Source of the DNA: Lachnospiraceae bacterium UBA3802
GTDB taxonomy: Bacteria > Bacillota > Clostridia > Lachnospirales > Lachnospiraceae
DNA length: 35,296 nucleotides
Assembly (NCBI GenBank): GCA_002369155.1
Contig: DFEM01000017.1
Span: 1-35,296 of the forward strand
Reading direction: 5' to 3'
Below the pieces are notes generated by a model that was given only the letters and a program-made list of their open reading frames with translations, made no database searches and had not been told where the DNA came from. How positions within the stretch are numbered: position 1 is the first letter of the stretch; each line of letters starts with the position of its first letter. Shown here piece by piece: positions 15,429 to 24,584 of this stretch. The position numbers and the translations under genes are program-made.

Positions 15429-17012
15429 ATGATGGCTAATTGGAAAAACCTTGATACACTCGAATCTTTCAAGGAACTAGAAGGAAAAAAGAAAGTAAGC
15501 GTTAAAGAAGCAATGAGCGGCGAAAACGGCGCAAAGAGAGTAAAGAATTACAGCGTTCCCATGGCAGCAGGCCTTACTTACAATTATGCTGCAAAGGCAG
15601 TTGATGACGATATTCTCGCCGTATTCGAAAAGCTTGCAAAAGAAGCTGAACTTACGGAAAAATTTGAGGAACTTTTCAACGGAGAAGTAATCAATACAGG
15701 CGAAAAGAGACTTGTTCTTCATCATCTTACACGTTCCCAGCTCGGAAACGATGTCATCAAAGACGGTGTAAACAAGAGAGAATTCTATCTTGGCGAGCAG
15801 AAGAAAATCGCGGATTTCGCCAACGATGTTCATGCAGGAAAGATAGTTAACGGTGCAGGTGAGAAATTCACTACCGTTGTTCAGATTGGTATCGGCGGTT
15901 CTGATTTGGGACCCCGTGCCATTTATATCGCCCTTGAAAACTGGGCAAAGAAGACCGGCAATTTCAACATGGAAGCAAAGTTTATAAGCAATGTCGATCC
16001 CGACGATGCAGCAGGAGTTCTTGCGGGAATCGATGTGGCTCATTCGCTTTTTGTACTTGTTTCCAAATCCGGTACTACACTTGAGACACTTACCAACGAA
16101 TCATTCGTAAAAGATGCGCTTGCAAAAGCAGGTCTTGATGCATCAAAGCATATGGTTGCCGTAACAAGCGAGACATCACCTCTTGCAAGCAACAGCGGAT
16201 ATCTTAAGGCATTTTTTATGGATGACTTCATCGGCGGACGTTTTTCATCATGTTCTGCAGTAGGCGGTGCGGTATTGTCACTTGCTTTCACACCCGACGT
16301 TTTCGCACGTTTCTTAAACGGTGCGGCTGAGGAAGACAAGCTTGCCACAAACAAGAGCGTTAAGGAAAATCCCGCAATGCTCGATGCTTTAATCGGTGTT
16401 TACGAGAGAAATGTTTTGGGATTCCCTTCAACGGCACTTCTTCCTTATTCACAGGCTTTGAGCCGTTTCCCCGCACATCTTCAGCAGGCTGACATGGAAT
16501 CAAACGGCAAGTCTGTCAACAGATTCGGAGAGTTCGTAAATTATCCTACAGGTCCCGTTCTTTTCGGAGAGCCCGGTACCAACGGACAGCATTCATTCTA
16601 TCAGCTCCTTCACCAGGGCACTGATATTATTCCTCTTCAGTTCATCGGATTCAACGAAAGCCAGCTCGGCGTAGATGTAAACATTCAGGGAAGCACAAGC
16701 CAGAAGAAGCTTTGCGCCAATGTTGCGGCACAGATTATAGCTTTCGCATGCGGAAAAGATGATGAGAACAACAACAAAAAGTTTGCGGGCAACCGTCCTT
16801 CAAGCATCATAATCGGAAAGCAGCTTACACCCGAATCCATGGGTGCGCTCCTTTCACACTTTGAAAACAAGATTATGTTCCAGGGCTTCTTATGGAATGT
16901 AAACAGCTTCGATCAGGAAGGCGTTCAGCTCGGCAAGGTCCTTGCAAAGAAGGTTCTTGCACATGATACGGAAGGTGCATTAAAAGAATTCAGCGATTTA
17001 TTCGAGATTTAA
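15429..17012 (+). CDS. pgi: Glucose-6-phosphate isomerase
   Basis: This 527-aa enzyme interconverts glucose-6-phosphate and fructose-6-phosphate in glycolysis. Signatures include IGIGGSDLGPRA, the phosphate-binding SKSGTTLET, GGRFSSCSAVGG, and the PTGPVLFGEPGTNGQHSFYQ segment with the downstream HQGT. This is the long type of Pgi, unlike the 450-aa form common in Bacilli. GGAGG precedes two adjacent ATG codons (15429 and 15432); the second has the better spacing, so the protein may be one residue shorter. The sortase gene begins 4 bp after the stop. Confidence 0.96.
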   Translation: MMANWKNLDTLESFKELEGKKKVSVKEAMSGENGAKRVKNYSVPMAAGLTYNYAAKAVDDDILAVFEKLAKEAELTEKFEELFNGEVINTGEKRLVLHHLTRSQLGNDVIKDGVNKREFYLGEQKKIADFANDVHAGKIVNGAGEKFTTVVQIGIGGSDLGPRAIYIALENWAKKTGNFNMEAKFISNVDPDDAAGVLAGIDVAHSLFVLVSKSGTTLETLTNESFVKDALAKAGLDASKHMVAVTSETSPLASNSGYLKAFFMDDFIGGRFSSCSAVGGAVLSLAFTPDVFARFLNGAAEEDKLATNKSVKENPAMLDALIGVYERNVLGFPSTALLPYSQALSRFPAHLQQADMESNGKSVNRFGEFVNYPTGPVLFGEPGTNGQHSFYQLLHQGTDIIPLQFIGFNESQLGVDVNIQGSTSQKKLCANVAAQIIAFACGKDDENNNKKFAGNRPSSIIIGKQLTPESMGALLSHFENKIMFQGFLWNVNSFDQEGVQLGKVLAKKVLAHDTEGALKEFSDLFEI

Positions 17013-17016
17013 TCCG

Positions 17017-18108
17017 ATGGAGGAAAAAGTAAAATCCATTTGGGATGAGGTAGATTTACCAAAAGAAGAAGCCGCTGATAAGCCTGATCCCGAACAGTCT
17101 GAGAATACGACTGACGGATTGTTCAAAGTCAAAACATTTGAAAACGCTGAAAAAGGCGAAAAATACGATAAAGAGCCTGCCGAATACGAGAGCAGTCCCG
17201 AATTCAAACTGAGCATTGAAAAGGAAGACAATGCCGAGAAAAAAGGTCTTTTAAGTCTTTTGATTATCGCTCTTTGCGCCGTGGTGCTTTGTGCTTCGAT
17301 TGCCGGAATTTTCGTTACGATTGTTCACAGAAACAGGGAACTTAAGAATTCCCAGGCCGAGATGGAAAGACTAAGGAATCTTAAAGACATAACACCGTCG
17401 GATCCGTCTTTATCGGGCGGAGCGGAGACAGTGCTTGAGGGCTCTGCCGAAGGCAATTCTCCCGTAAAAAAAGAGAGCGAAAAAGCAGAGATTCTTGATA
17501 AATACAAGGCGCTTTACGAAGAAAACCCCGATATAATCGGCTGGCTATCCATCGACGGTACCGTAATAGATTATCCCGTAATGCAGACTCCGGATGATGA
17601 GGAATATTATCTGAACCGCGGGTTCGATAAACAATACAGCGATAACGGATGTCTTATCATGGATACCGATTCAAACGTGGGTGTGGGAACAAAAGAAGGC
17701 GATTATCTCGGCGGAAGCGACAGGCCTTCGGATAATCTCATCATTCATGGTCATACGATGAAAAACGGCGAGATGTTCGGAAACCTCTCCCTTTATGAAA
17801 AAGAGGATTACGCAAAAGAACATAATATCATTAAGTTCGACTCGCTTTACGAATCAAGGGAATACGAGGTCATTGCCGTCTTTTATTCACAGGTTTATTA
17901 CACTACCGACGATTGCTTTAAATATTACAAATTCTTCTCGGCTGACAATCAGGAAGAATTTGATGACTGGTACGACAACATAAAGGATTTATCCCTTTTT
18001 GACACCGGAGTTGAGGCAAAATTCGGAGATGAATTCATCACTCTTTCGTGCTGCGCTTATCATGTGGAAGACGGAAGATTCGTGGTTGTCGGAAAGCGAA
18101 TTAAATAA
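17017..18108 (+). CDS. srtB: Class B sortase
   Basis: This 363-aa membrane-anchored transpeptidase attaches proteins to the cell wall or to each other. An acidic cytoplasmic N-terminus (1-75) is followed by one transmembrane helix (about 77-104) and an external catalytic domain. The catalytic His is H246 in NLIIHGHTM, the Cys is most likely C346 in ITLSCC (TLSTC in most members), and the Arg is R354 in RFVVVGKR. GWLSIDGTVIDYPVMQ is typical of class B. The gene starts 4 bp behind pgi with no strong ribosome site, so translation may depend on pgi. No LPXTG-like substrate is encoded nearby, so it is probably a housekeeping sortase. The N-terminal cytoplasmic region is unusually long. Confidence 0.9.
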   Translation: MEEKVKSIWDEVDLPKEEAADKPDPEQSENTTDGLFKVKTFENAEKGEKYDKEPAEYESSPEFKLSIEKEDNAEKKGLLSLLIIALCAVVLCASIAGIFVTIVHRNRELKNSQAEMERLRNLKDITPSDPSLSGGAETVLEGSAEGNSPVKKESEKAEILDKYKALYEENPDIIGWLSIDGTVIDYPVMQTPDDEEYYLNRGFDKQYSDNGCLIMDTDSNVGVGTKEGDYLGGSDRPSDNLIIHGHTMKNGEMFGNLSLYEKEDYAKEHNIIKFDSLYESREYEVIAVFYSQVYYTTDDCFKYYKFFSADNQEEFDDWYDNIKDLSLFDTGVEAKFGDEFITLSCCAYHVEDGRFVVVGKRIK

Positions 18109-18123
18109 CAATATCGAAAACAA

Positions 18124-18160
18124 GGCAATATCCGCTTATCGGGTATTGTCTTTTTTTTTA
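18124..18160 (+). terminator. Terminator after pgi-sortase
   Basis: A stem of about 10 bp (GCAATATCCG with CGGGTATTGT, one G-T pair) is followed by nine T residues. Confidence 0.9.
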
Positions 18161-18192
18161 TTCCGTCAAAGAAAAAAAGTTTACATAAATTG

Positions 18193-18221
18193 TGGAACAT
18201 ATTTGATTTTAGTGTTATAAT
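18193..18221 (+). promoter_or_regulatory. Promoter of the FAD oxidoreductase gene
   Basis: A perfect -10 TATAAT (18216-18221), 17 bp from a weak -35 TGGAAC (18193-18198), lies about 80 bp before the start codon. Confidence 0.5.
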
Positions 18222-18303
18222 TTAATGGATAATGTGCGCAGTATTGCTTTTTAACGGGAACATTTATCTTTGCAAAATTAATTTTACTTAACGGGGGTTC
18301 ACA

Positions 18304-19674
18304 ATGAAATATGACGTAATAATCGTCGGAGCAGGCCCGGGAGGCATATTCTCGGCATATGAACTGACGAAATTAAACGATAAACTTAAAATAGCAATCT
18401 TTGAGGCAGGCAATCCTCTTGAAAAAAGAAAATGCCCCATCGACGGCGTAAAGGTTAAAAACTGTATCAAATGCCCGAGCTGCGCGATAATGAACGGCTT
18501 CGGCGGAGCAGGTGCTTTTTCGGACGGCAAATACAATATCACCAATCAATTCGGCGGCTCGCTTTACGAATATATCGGCAAAAACGAAGCAATTGATTTG
18601 ATGAAGTATGTTGACGATATTAACCTTCAATACGGCGGAAAAGGAACAAAATTATATTCAACCGCCGACACAAAGATTAAAAAAATGTGCCTCGAAAACG
18701 GCCTTCATCTTTTGGATGCACAGGTTCGCCATCTTGGTACAGACATAAATTACGTGGTTCTTGGAAACCTTTACAATCATTTAAAAGACAGAGTTGAGTT
18801 CTTCTTCAGAACTCCTGTTGAAAAGGTCGAAAAGAACGAAGACGGCTACACAATCGTTACCGCAGACAACAGGTATGAGTGCGAAAAATGTATTATTTCG
18901 GTCGGTCGAAGCGGAAGCAAATGGATGGAGACCGTCTGTGCGGATCTTGATATCCCCACAAAGTCCAATCGAGTGGACATAGGTGTCAGAGTCGAACTTC
19001 CCGCAGAGATTTTCTCGGCACTTACGGATGAATTATACGAAAGCAAGATTGTGTACAGAACCGAGAAATTCGAGGATCTGGTTCGTACCTTCTGTATGAA
19101 TCCTCACGGTGCGGTTGTTAACGAGAATACAAACGGAATCGTGACGGTTAACGGTCACAGCTATGAAGATCCCGAAAAGCATACGGACAATACCAACTTT
19201 GCTCTTTTGGTATCCAAGCATTTTTCAGAGCCTTTTAAGGACAGCAACGGATACGGCGAGAGTATTGCACGCCTTTCAAATATGCTCGGAGGCGGCGTAA
19301 TCGTTCAGCGTTTCGGAGATTTGGTAAGAGGAAGACGAAGCAATCCCGAGAGAATCAGAGAGGGATATGTTACACCTACTCTTGCGGCAACACCCGGCGA
19401 TTTGAGTCTTGTCATTCCAAAGAGAATTCTCGACGGAATCATCGAGATGATTTATGCGCTCGACAAGATCTGCCCCGGTACCGCAAACGACGATACGCTT
19501 TTATACGGTGTGGAAGTCAAGTTTTACAATATGGAGGTTGAGATAGATAACAACCTCGAGACCAGAAACAAGGGCCTCTTCGTTATCGGCGACGGTTCCG
19601 GCGTGACACATTCGCTTTCACATGCATCTGCGAGCGGCGTATATGTTGCAAGATATATTGCAGGTGCAAATTAA
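18304..19674 (+). CDS. FAD-dependent oxidoreductase, COG2509 type
   Basis: This 456-aa flavoprotein opens with a dinucleotide-binding motif, VIIVGAGPGGIFSAYEL, and the acidic strand end IFEAG. It has a cysteine-containing insert (CPIDGVKVKNCIKCPSCAIMNGFGGAGAFSDGK). Towards the C-terminus GLFVIGDGSGVTHSLSHASASGVYVA contacts FAD. This pattern is that of the COG2509 'FAD-dependent dehydrogenase' family found in many anaerobes, whose substrate is unknown. GGGGG precedes the ATG, and the product is soluble. It is followed by a thioesterase gene after 28 bp. Confidence 0.88.
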   Translation: MKYDVIIVGAGPGGIFSAYELTKLNDKLKIAIFEAGNPLEKRKCPIDGVKVKNCIKCPSCAIMNGFGGAGAFSDGKYNITNQFGGSLYEYIGKNEAIDLMKYVDDINLQYGGKGTKLYSTADTKIKKMCLENGLHLLDAQVRHLGTDINYVVLGNLYNHLKDRVEFFFRTPVEKVEKNEDGYTIVTADNRYECEKCIISVGRSGSKWMETVCADLDIPTKSNRVDIGVRVELPAEIFSALTDELYESKIVYRTEKFEDLVRTFCMNPHGAVVNENTNGIVTVNGHSYEDPEKHTDNTNFALLVSKHFSEPFKDSNGYGESIARLSNMLGGGVIVQRFGDLVRGRRSNPERIREGYVTPTLAATPGDLSLVIPKRILDGIIEMIYALDKICPGTANDDTLLYGVEVKFYNMEVEIDNNLETRNKGLFVIGDGSGVTHSLSHASASGVYVARYIAGAN

Positions 19675-19702
19675 ATTAATAAAATGACGGAGACATGAAT
19701 TA

Positions 19703-20101
19703 ATGAGCAATCTTGAAGAAGTCAGAAAGTTTTTTGAAAAAGACAGATTCGCCACGGAAAACGGAATGATTATCGAAGCCGTCGGCGAAAAATATGCCAA
19801 ATGCAGCATGACGGTTTCCCAAAGGCACATGAATGCGGTCGGAAATGTCATGGGAGGCGTATATTTTACCATCGCGGATTTTACATTTGCGGTAGCAACC
19901 AACCATGAAGAACCCGGAATAGTATCGCTTTCTTCAACCATTACTTTTCATGCAACCGCAAAAGGCGAAAAAATAATCTGCGAAGCAAAGAAAATAAAAC
20001 ACGGAAGGACGACCTGTGTTTATGAAATGACCGTAACCGACGAAAACGATAATTTACTGGCTACGGTTTTGACAACGGGATACAATACCCGGAAACATTA
20101 A
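19703..20101 (+). CDS. PaaI-type hotdog thioesterase
   Basis: The 132-aa protein has the hotdog core: MNAVGNVMGGVYFTIADFTFAVATN (the helix carrying the usual catalytic Asp and Gly region), then VSLSSTITFHATAKGEKIICEAKKIKHGRTTCVYEMTVTDENDNLLAT. Such enzymes cleave acyl-CoA thioesters; the substrate is not evident. It lies 28 bp behind the oxidoreductase and 41 bp before the NlpC/P60 gene, in the same direction. Confidence 0.85.
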   Translation: MSNLEEVRKFFEKDRFATENGMIIEAVGEKYAKCSMTVSQRHMNAVGNVMGGVYFTIADFTFAVATNHEEPGIVSLSSTITFHATAKGEKIICEAKKIKHGRTTCVYEMTVTDENDNLLATVLTTGYNTRKH

Positions 20102-20142
20102 CCCGGAACAATCGAATCGGCGTTAACGCAAGGAGACGAAAT

Positions 20143-21237
20143 ATGGTAAGATTGGGAAAAATTTTCAGTATAACTAAAATCAGTGCGATTCAGACAGCGG
20201 CATTAAGCGCTCTCTTTTTCGCGGTTTTCATTACATCCTACAGTTCTAATGCTGCCGGAGATTATGAGATGAAAGCGTGGGAAAAAACCTACATAAAACA
20301 ACCGGAATATTTCGAGACATCAATCGGATTGGATTCCTATGAGGTTGCCGAGGCTGAAATCACAGGGGTTTCCAGAAAAATGGAAATCGAAGACGGAAGC
20401 AATATCGAGGTAATCAGTCCCGAATCACAGCTTCTCATGGATATAAGCAATACTCTCGGAGGTCAGATAGGAATTGCATGTGTCGATTCATACGTAAATG
20501 TAAGAGTCGAACCGAATTCCGAAGCTGAACCGACAGCCAAGATTTATGACGGCGCCGTGGTATTTATCAACGAAAAAGACGGAGACTGGTTTAGAATCAA
20601 ATCGGGAAATGCCGAAGGATACGTAATGAGTCAGTATTTCCTCTACGGCGAGCATCTTGCCGAGCAGATTCTGATGGATGAGCCTTACACCAAGGAAGAA
20701 CTTCTCGTTGACAAGACATACACGGTAGGCATTACCCTCGAGGAAGAAGAAGCGATAAGAATTGCCAAGGAAGAGGAAGAGAGAAAAGAGAGAGAAAGAA
20801 TTGCCAAGCAACAGGAAGAGGCAAGAAAAGCTGCAATGGCTGAAGGCAATACATATTCTCTTGAAGATACAAGTGAATTAAGAAGAGAACTTGTTAATTA
20901 CGCATGCCAGTTCGTAGGATTGAAATACGTAATGGGCGGTAACTCGCTTGAGACTGGTACGGACTGCTCAGGATTTACAAAGCTTATTTACGCTCACTTC
21001 GGATACGGCATAGACAGAACACCTTCCGGTCAGTACAACAACAACGGAAGACTGGTTACTTATGCCGAAGCACAGCCCGGAGATATCATCATCTACGGTA
21101 AGAACGGAGTTTGTACACATGCCGCAATTTACATCGGCGACGGAAAGATTGTACACGCTGCGAACAGCCGTCAGAATACATATATAGGTAATGCAACATA
21201 CAACACCATTATGGGTGTTAAGAACATCATAGACTAA
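20143..21237 (+). CDS. Secreted SH3b-NlpC/P60 cell-wall hydrolase
   Basis: The 364-aa precursor has a signal peptide (1-37, hydrophobic core around 18-32, likely cut near SNAAG). A bacterial SH3 domain follows (about 107-168, YVNVRVEPN to GYVMSQYFLYG), then a highly charged coiled coil (198-234), and a C-terminal NlpC/P60 peptidase (about 245-360). Catalytic residues are C275 (TDCSGF), H326 (THAAIYIG) and H338 (IVHAAN). It should cut peptidoglycan stem peptides outside the cell. A good ribosome site (AAGGAG) is present. The methyltransferase gene starts 6 bp after it. Confidence 0.93.
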   Translation: MVRLGKIFSITKISAIQTAALSALFFAVFITSYSSNAAGDYEMKAWEKTYIKQPEYFETSIGLDSYEVAEAEITGVSRKMEIEDGSNIEVISPESQLLMDISNTLGGQIGIACVDSYVNVRVEPNSEAEPTAKIYDGAVVFINEKDGDWFRIKSGNAEGYVMSQYFLYGEHLAEQILMDEPYTKEELLVDKTYTVGITLEEEEAIRIAKEEEERKERERIAKQQEEARKAAMAEGNTYSLEDTSELRRELVNYACQFVGLKYVMGGNSLETGTDCSGFTKLIYAHFGYGIDRTPSGQYNNNGRLVTYAEAQPGDIIIYGKNGVCTHAAIYIGDGKIVHAANSRQNTYIGNATYNTIMGVKNIID

Positions 21238-21243
21238 AACAAA

Positions 21244-22647
21244 ATGATTAATCTTCCCGTTGAATTTGAAAACAGAATGAAAGAAATGTTAAAAGATGAT
21301 TTTGAGCAATTCATGGCATCTTATGACGAGAAAAAGAAAACGGGAATAAGAATCAATACGGTAAAGATTTCAAAGGATGATTTTATAAAGACATTTCCCG
21401 TTAACCTTTCACCGGTACCCTGGTGCGATACGGGATTTGTTGCTTCCGGCGATGAAAAATACGGACGTGATGCATTGCATGATGCGGGCGCATTTTACAT
21501 GCAGGAGCCCTCGGCAATGGGACCGGTTGCCGCAATCGCCGATATAACGGATCTTACAGGTAAAAAGGTTCTTGATCTATGTGCCGCTCCCGGAGGAAAA
21601 TCAACTGAACTTGCCTCATACATGGGCGATACGGGCTTGCTTGTATCCAATGAAATCAACAAAGACAGATCATCAATCCTTTCTTCAAATATCGAAAGAT
21701 GCGGCATAAGAAACTGCGTGGTTTTAAACGAAACTCCGGAGAACATCGCCGAAAGGTTTGAAGAATTTTTCGATGTGGTGGTAGTCGATGCTCCGTGCTC
21801 GGGCGAAGGAATGTTTCGAAAAGACGAAACGGCTATAAAAGAGTGGAGCATGGAAAATGTAACAATGTGCGCCAAAAGGCAGGAAGATATCCTTAAGGAA
21901 GCTGTAAAAACAGTAGCTCCGGGCGGATATCTTGTATATTCCACCTGCACATTTGCTCCTGCTGAGGATGAGGAGCAGATAATAAAATTCTTATCGGACA
22001 ATCCGGATTTTGAAGTGATGTCCGTTCCGCTTTTTCGTTTTTTTGATTTCGGTCATAAGGAATGGCTTTCAAACGGTTTATCAGATGAAGAGGATGTTTT
22101 GAAAAAATGCGCCAGACTCTGGCCGCATAAAATCGACGGCGAAGGACATTTCATCTGCGTTCTTCACAATACATCCTTACACAAAGAAAACGAAAAAGGA
22201 AAAAAGAAAAAAGCCGAAGGGTCAGCCGACAGGAAGACATTTTCGTTAATCGAGACTTTTGTCAAAGACAATCTTAACGGCTTTGAGATAAACAAAGAAT
22301 GCACGGTATGTTTTAAGGATTCGGTTTATCTTTTGCCCGAAGCGTTTGACAAAACATTAAAAGGATTAAAAGTCGTACGTGCCGGGATTAATCTCGGAGA
22401 GATAAAGAAAGACAGGTTTGAACCTTCGCATTCTCTTGCCATGGTTCTTTCAAAAGAAGAAGCAAAAAGAAGCATTGAACTTGATGAGGATGAGGCACTT
22501 AAATTCAGACACGGCGAAGAGATAAAAAAAGATTGCGAAAACGGGTGGACGCTAGTATGCTTTAAGGGTGTTTCGCTCGGCTGGTGCAAGGCAACAGGCG
22601 GAAATTTGAAAAATCATTATCCCAAGGGATTAAGGATAAAATATTAA
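21244..22647 (+). CDS. RsmF/NOL1-NOP2-Sun family rRNA m5C methyltransferase
   Basis: This 467-aa enzyme methylates cytosine-5 in RNA, by family 16S rRNA (YebU/RsmF type). The SAM-binding motif is DLCAAPGGKS (111-120). The two catalytic cysteines are C185 in DAPCSGEGMF and C235 in VYSTCTF. The C-terminal third (about 325-465) matches the extra PUA-like RNA-binding region of RsmF relatives. It begins 6 bp after the NlpC/P60 stop with no strong ribosome site, so translation may be coupled. Confidence 0.93.
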   Translation: MINLPVEFENRMKEMLKDDFEQFMASYDEKKKTGIRINTVKISKDDFIKTFPVNLSPVPWCDTGFVASGDEKYGRDALHDAGAFYMQEPSAMGPVAAIADITDLTGKKVLDLCAAPGGKSTELASYMGDTGLLVSNEINKDRSSILSSNIERCGIRNCVVLNETPENIAERFEEFFDVVVVDAPCSGEGMFRKDETAIKEWSMENVTMCAKRQEDILKEAVKTVAPGGYLVYSTCTFAPAEDEEQIIKFLSDNPDFEVMSVPLFRFFDFGHKEWLSNGLSDEEDVLKKCARLWPHKIDGEGHFICVLHNTSLHKENEKGKKKKAEGSADRKTFSLIETFVKDNLNGFEINKECTVCFKDSVYLLPEAFDKTLKGLKVVRAGINLGEIKKDRFEPSHSLAMVLSKEEAKRSIELDEDEALKFRHGEEIKKDCENGWTLVCFKGVSLGWCKATGGNLKNHYPKGLRIKY

Positions 22648-22700
22648 ATACCCCATAATCGGATTCAATGAAAAATTGTCCGAGAAGGAAAGGAAAAAAG

Positions 22701-23654
22701 TTGAAAACCAAAGTTTATATTGACGGAAGCGAAGGAACCACGGGTCTTCGAATCAATGAACGTTTCGAAGGACGTGATGATATTGAAGTATTAAAGATAG
22801 ATTCAGAAAAGAGAAAAGATCCCGAAGAAAGAAGAAAATTTATCAATGCCTCGGATGTGACATTCTTATGTCTTCCCGATGCTGCGGCAATCGAAGCTGT
22901 ATCTTTGGTAAATTCCGATAACGATCATACAGTAATCATCGATGCTTCGACAGCTCACAGAACCGAAGAAGGCTGGGCTTACGGTTTGCCCGAACTCGGA
23001 AAGGAATTCAGAGAGAGGATTGCAAAGAGTCAGAGGATTGCCAATCCCGGATGTTACGCTTCCGGCTTTTTAATGGATGTTTATCCGATGATTAAATCAG
23101 GCTTTATCGGAACGGATTATCCGGTATGCGTCAACGCATTGTCAGGGTATTCGGGTGCAGGCAAGAAAGCAATAGCGCTTTACGAAGCAGAGGATAAAAG
23201 AAACGATTTATTCGCTCCGAGAATGTATGCTCTTTCACAGCAGCATAAGCATTTAAAAGAAATGCAAAAGATTTCCGGACTCGACAAGGCTCCTCTTTTT
23301 GTGCCCGTTGTGGACGATTACTATTGCGGAATGATTGTTACATTCCCCGTTTATACGGATTTAATGAAAAAGAAATATTCTCCTAACGATGTTCATAAAA
23401 TGTTTGAAGAGTTTTTCGCAAATGAGCAGTTCGTGAAGGTAATGCCGTTCGGCTCCGAAGAAGAGATGGGCAATTTCCTTCATGCCAATGATTATGCCGG
23501 ACGTGACGATGCCAAGATTTATATCACGGGCAACGAAGACAGAGTGCTTATTTCATCAGTGTTCGACAACCTCGGAAAAGGCGCTTCGGGTGCTGCGATT
23601 CAGTGCATGAATATCCGCCTTGGCCTTCCCGAAGAAACAGGTCTTTGCATCTGA
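22701..23654 (+). CDS. argC: N-acetyl-gamma-glutamyl-phosphate reductase, type 2
   Basis: This enzyme reduces N-acetylglutamyl phosphate to the semialdehyde in arginine synthesis. I place the start at the TTG at 22701 (317 aa), behind AAGGAAAGG, because type 2 ArgC proteins begin KVYIDGSEGTTGL directly. The in-frame ATG at 22668 would add 11 unrelated residues and lacks a ribosome site. The NAD(P)-binding GSEGTTG, catalytic C118 in NPGCYASGF and YSGAGKKA are present. The short C-terminal form is typical of the AGPR type 2 family. No other arg gene is in the window. Confidence 0.92.
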   Translation: MKTKVYIDGSEGTTGLRINERFEGRDDIEVLKIDSEKRKDPEERRKFINASDVTFLCLPDAAAIEAVSLVNSDNDHTVIIDASTAHRTEEGWAYGLPELGKEFRERIAKSQRIANPGCYASGFLMDVYPMIKSGFIGTDYPVCVNALSGYSGAGKKAIALYEAEDKRNDLFAPRMYALSQQHKHLKEMQKISGLDKAPLFVPVVDDYYCGMIVTFPVYTDLMKKKYSPNDVHKMFEEFFANEQFVKVMPFGSEEEMGNFLHANDYAGRDDAKIYITGNEDRVLISSVFDNLGKGASGAAIQCMNIRLGLPEETGLCI

Positions 23655-23708
23655 TGAGAGATTTATAAACATTGATTTTACAAGAAACTTAAAAAGAGAG
23701 GAAATACA

Positions 23709-24551
23709 ATGTTATATATTTTAACGGCACTCGGTTTAATCAGTGCCATCGGAACACAGCTTTTATTTAAATGGTACACATCACCCTGGCATATTCTTTT
23801 ATTCGTCGGCAACCTTCTTGCATGGATTGTCATCTGGGAACTTATTTACTGGCTGATTCTTTTGCTCTGGTCATTGACCGTAAACAAGAAAAAAGAAGTG
23901 ACAAAGCCTTCGAAATTTTACAGATGGATATTCGTTGAGACGGTTCAGATAGCACTCTTTTTCCTTAATGTGCATGTACATGTCGAAGGTAAGGAAAAGC
24001 TTCCGAAGCCCGGCGAGAGGTTCCTTGTTGTTGCAAACCATTTATCAAATTACGATCCCATGAGTGTTATGTATGCACTCAAAAAACATATGCTTGTGTT
24101 TGTCAGCAAGCCAGAAAACTTTAATATTCCCATTACCGGAGCAATAATGCACAAAACCGGTTTTATGGCCATCGACAGAGACAGTGTAAAGAATGCAATT
24201 GTCACAATCAACAAAGCGGCCGATTACATCAAAAACGATTTGACGAGTGTATTTATTTTCCCCGAGGGAACAAGAAACAGAACAGACGCTCCGCTTCTTG
24301 AATTCAAAAACGGAGCTTTCAAAATAGCCACAAAGGCCGAGTGCCCTGTAGTCATTATCGCCATAAGCGGTACTGAATTTGTTAAAAAGAGAATTCCGAG
24401 AAGATCCGATGTTTACTTAAAGATTGTGGATGTCGTACCTCCCGAAAAAGTTGTCGAAATGAAGACGGCAGGTCTTTCGGAGCACGCATACAAACTTATT
24501 TACGATAATATTACTCACGGAAAAGACAAGGCGGCAGCGCCTGAAAACTAA
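23709..24551 (+). CDS. plsC: 1-acyl-sn-glycerol-3-phosphate acyltransferase
   Basis: The 280-aa membrane enzyme acylates lysophosphatidic acid to phosphatidic acid in phospholipid synthesis. The acyltransferase motifs are NHLSNYD (catalytic H111, D116) and FPEGTRNR (E186-R189), with GFMAIDRD between them. Two hydrophobic stretches at the N-terminus (about 1-20 and 28-56) anchor it. AGAGAGG precedes the ATG. It is 54 bp behind argC and 33 bp before a DUF805 gene. Confidence 0.92.
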   Translation: MLYILTALGLISAIGTQLLFKWYTSPWHILLFVGNLLAWIVIWELIYWLILLLWSLTVNKKKEVTKPSKFYRWIFVETVQIALFFLNVHVHVEGKEKLPKPGERFLVVANHLSNYDPMSVMYALKKHMLVFVSKPENFNIPITGAIMHKTGFMAIDRDSVKNAIVTINKAADYIKNDLTSVFIFPEGTRNRTDAPLLEFKNGAFKIATKAECPVVIIAISGTEFVKKRIPRRSDVYLKIVDVVPPEKVVEMKTAGLSEHAYKLIYDNITHGKDKAAAPEN

Positions 24552-24584
24552 GAATAATTAAGTCATGGCAGGGGAGGAAAACAT

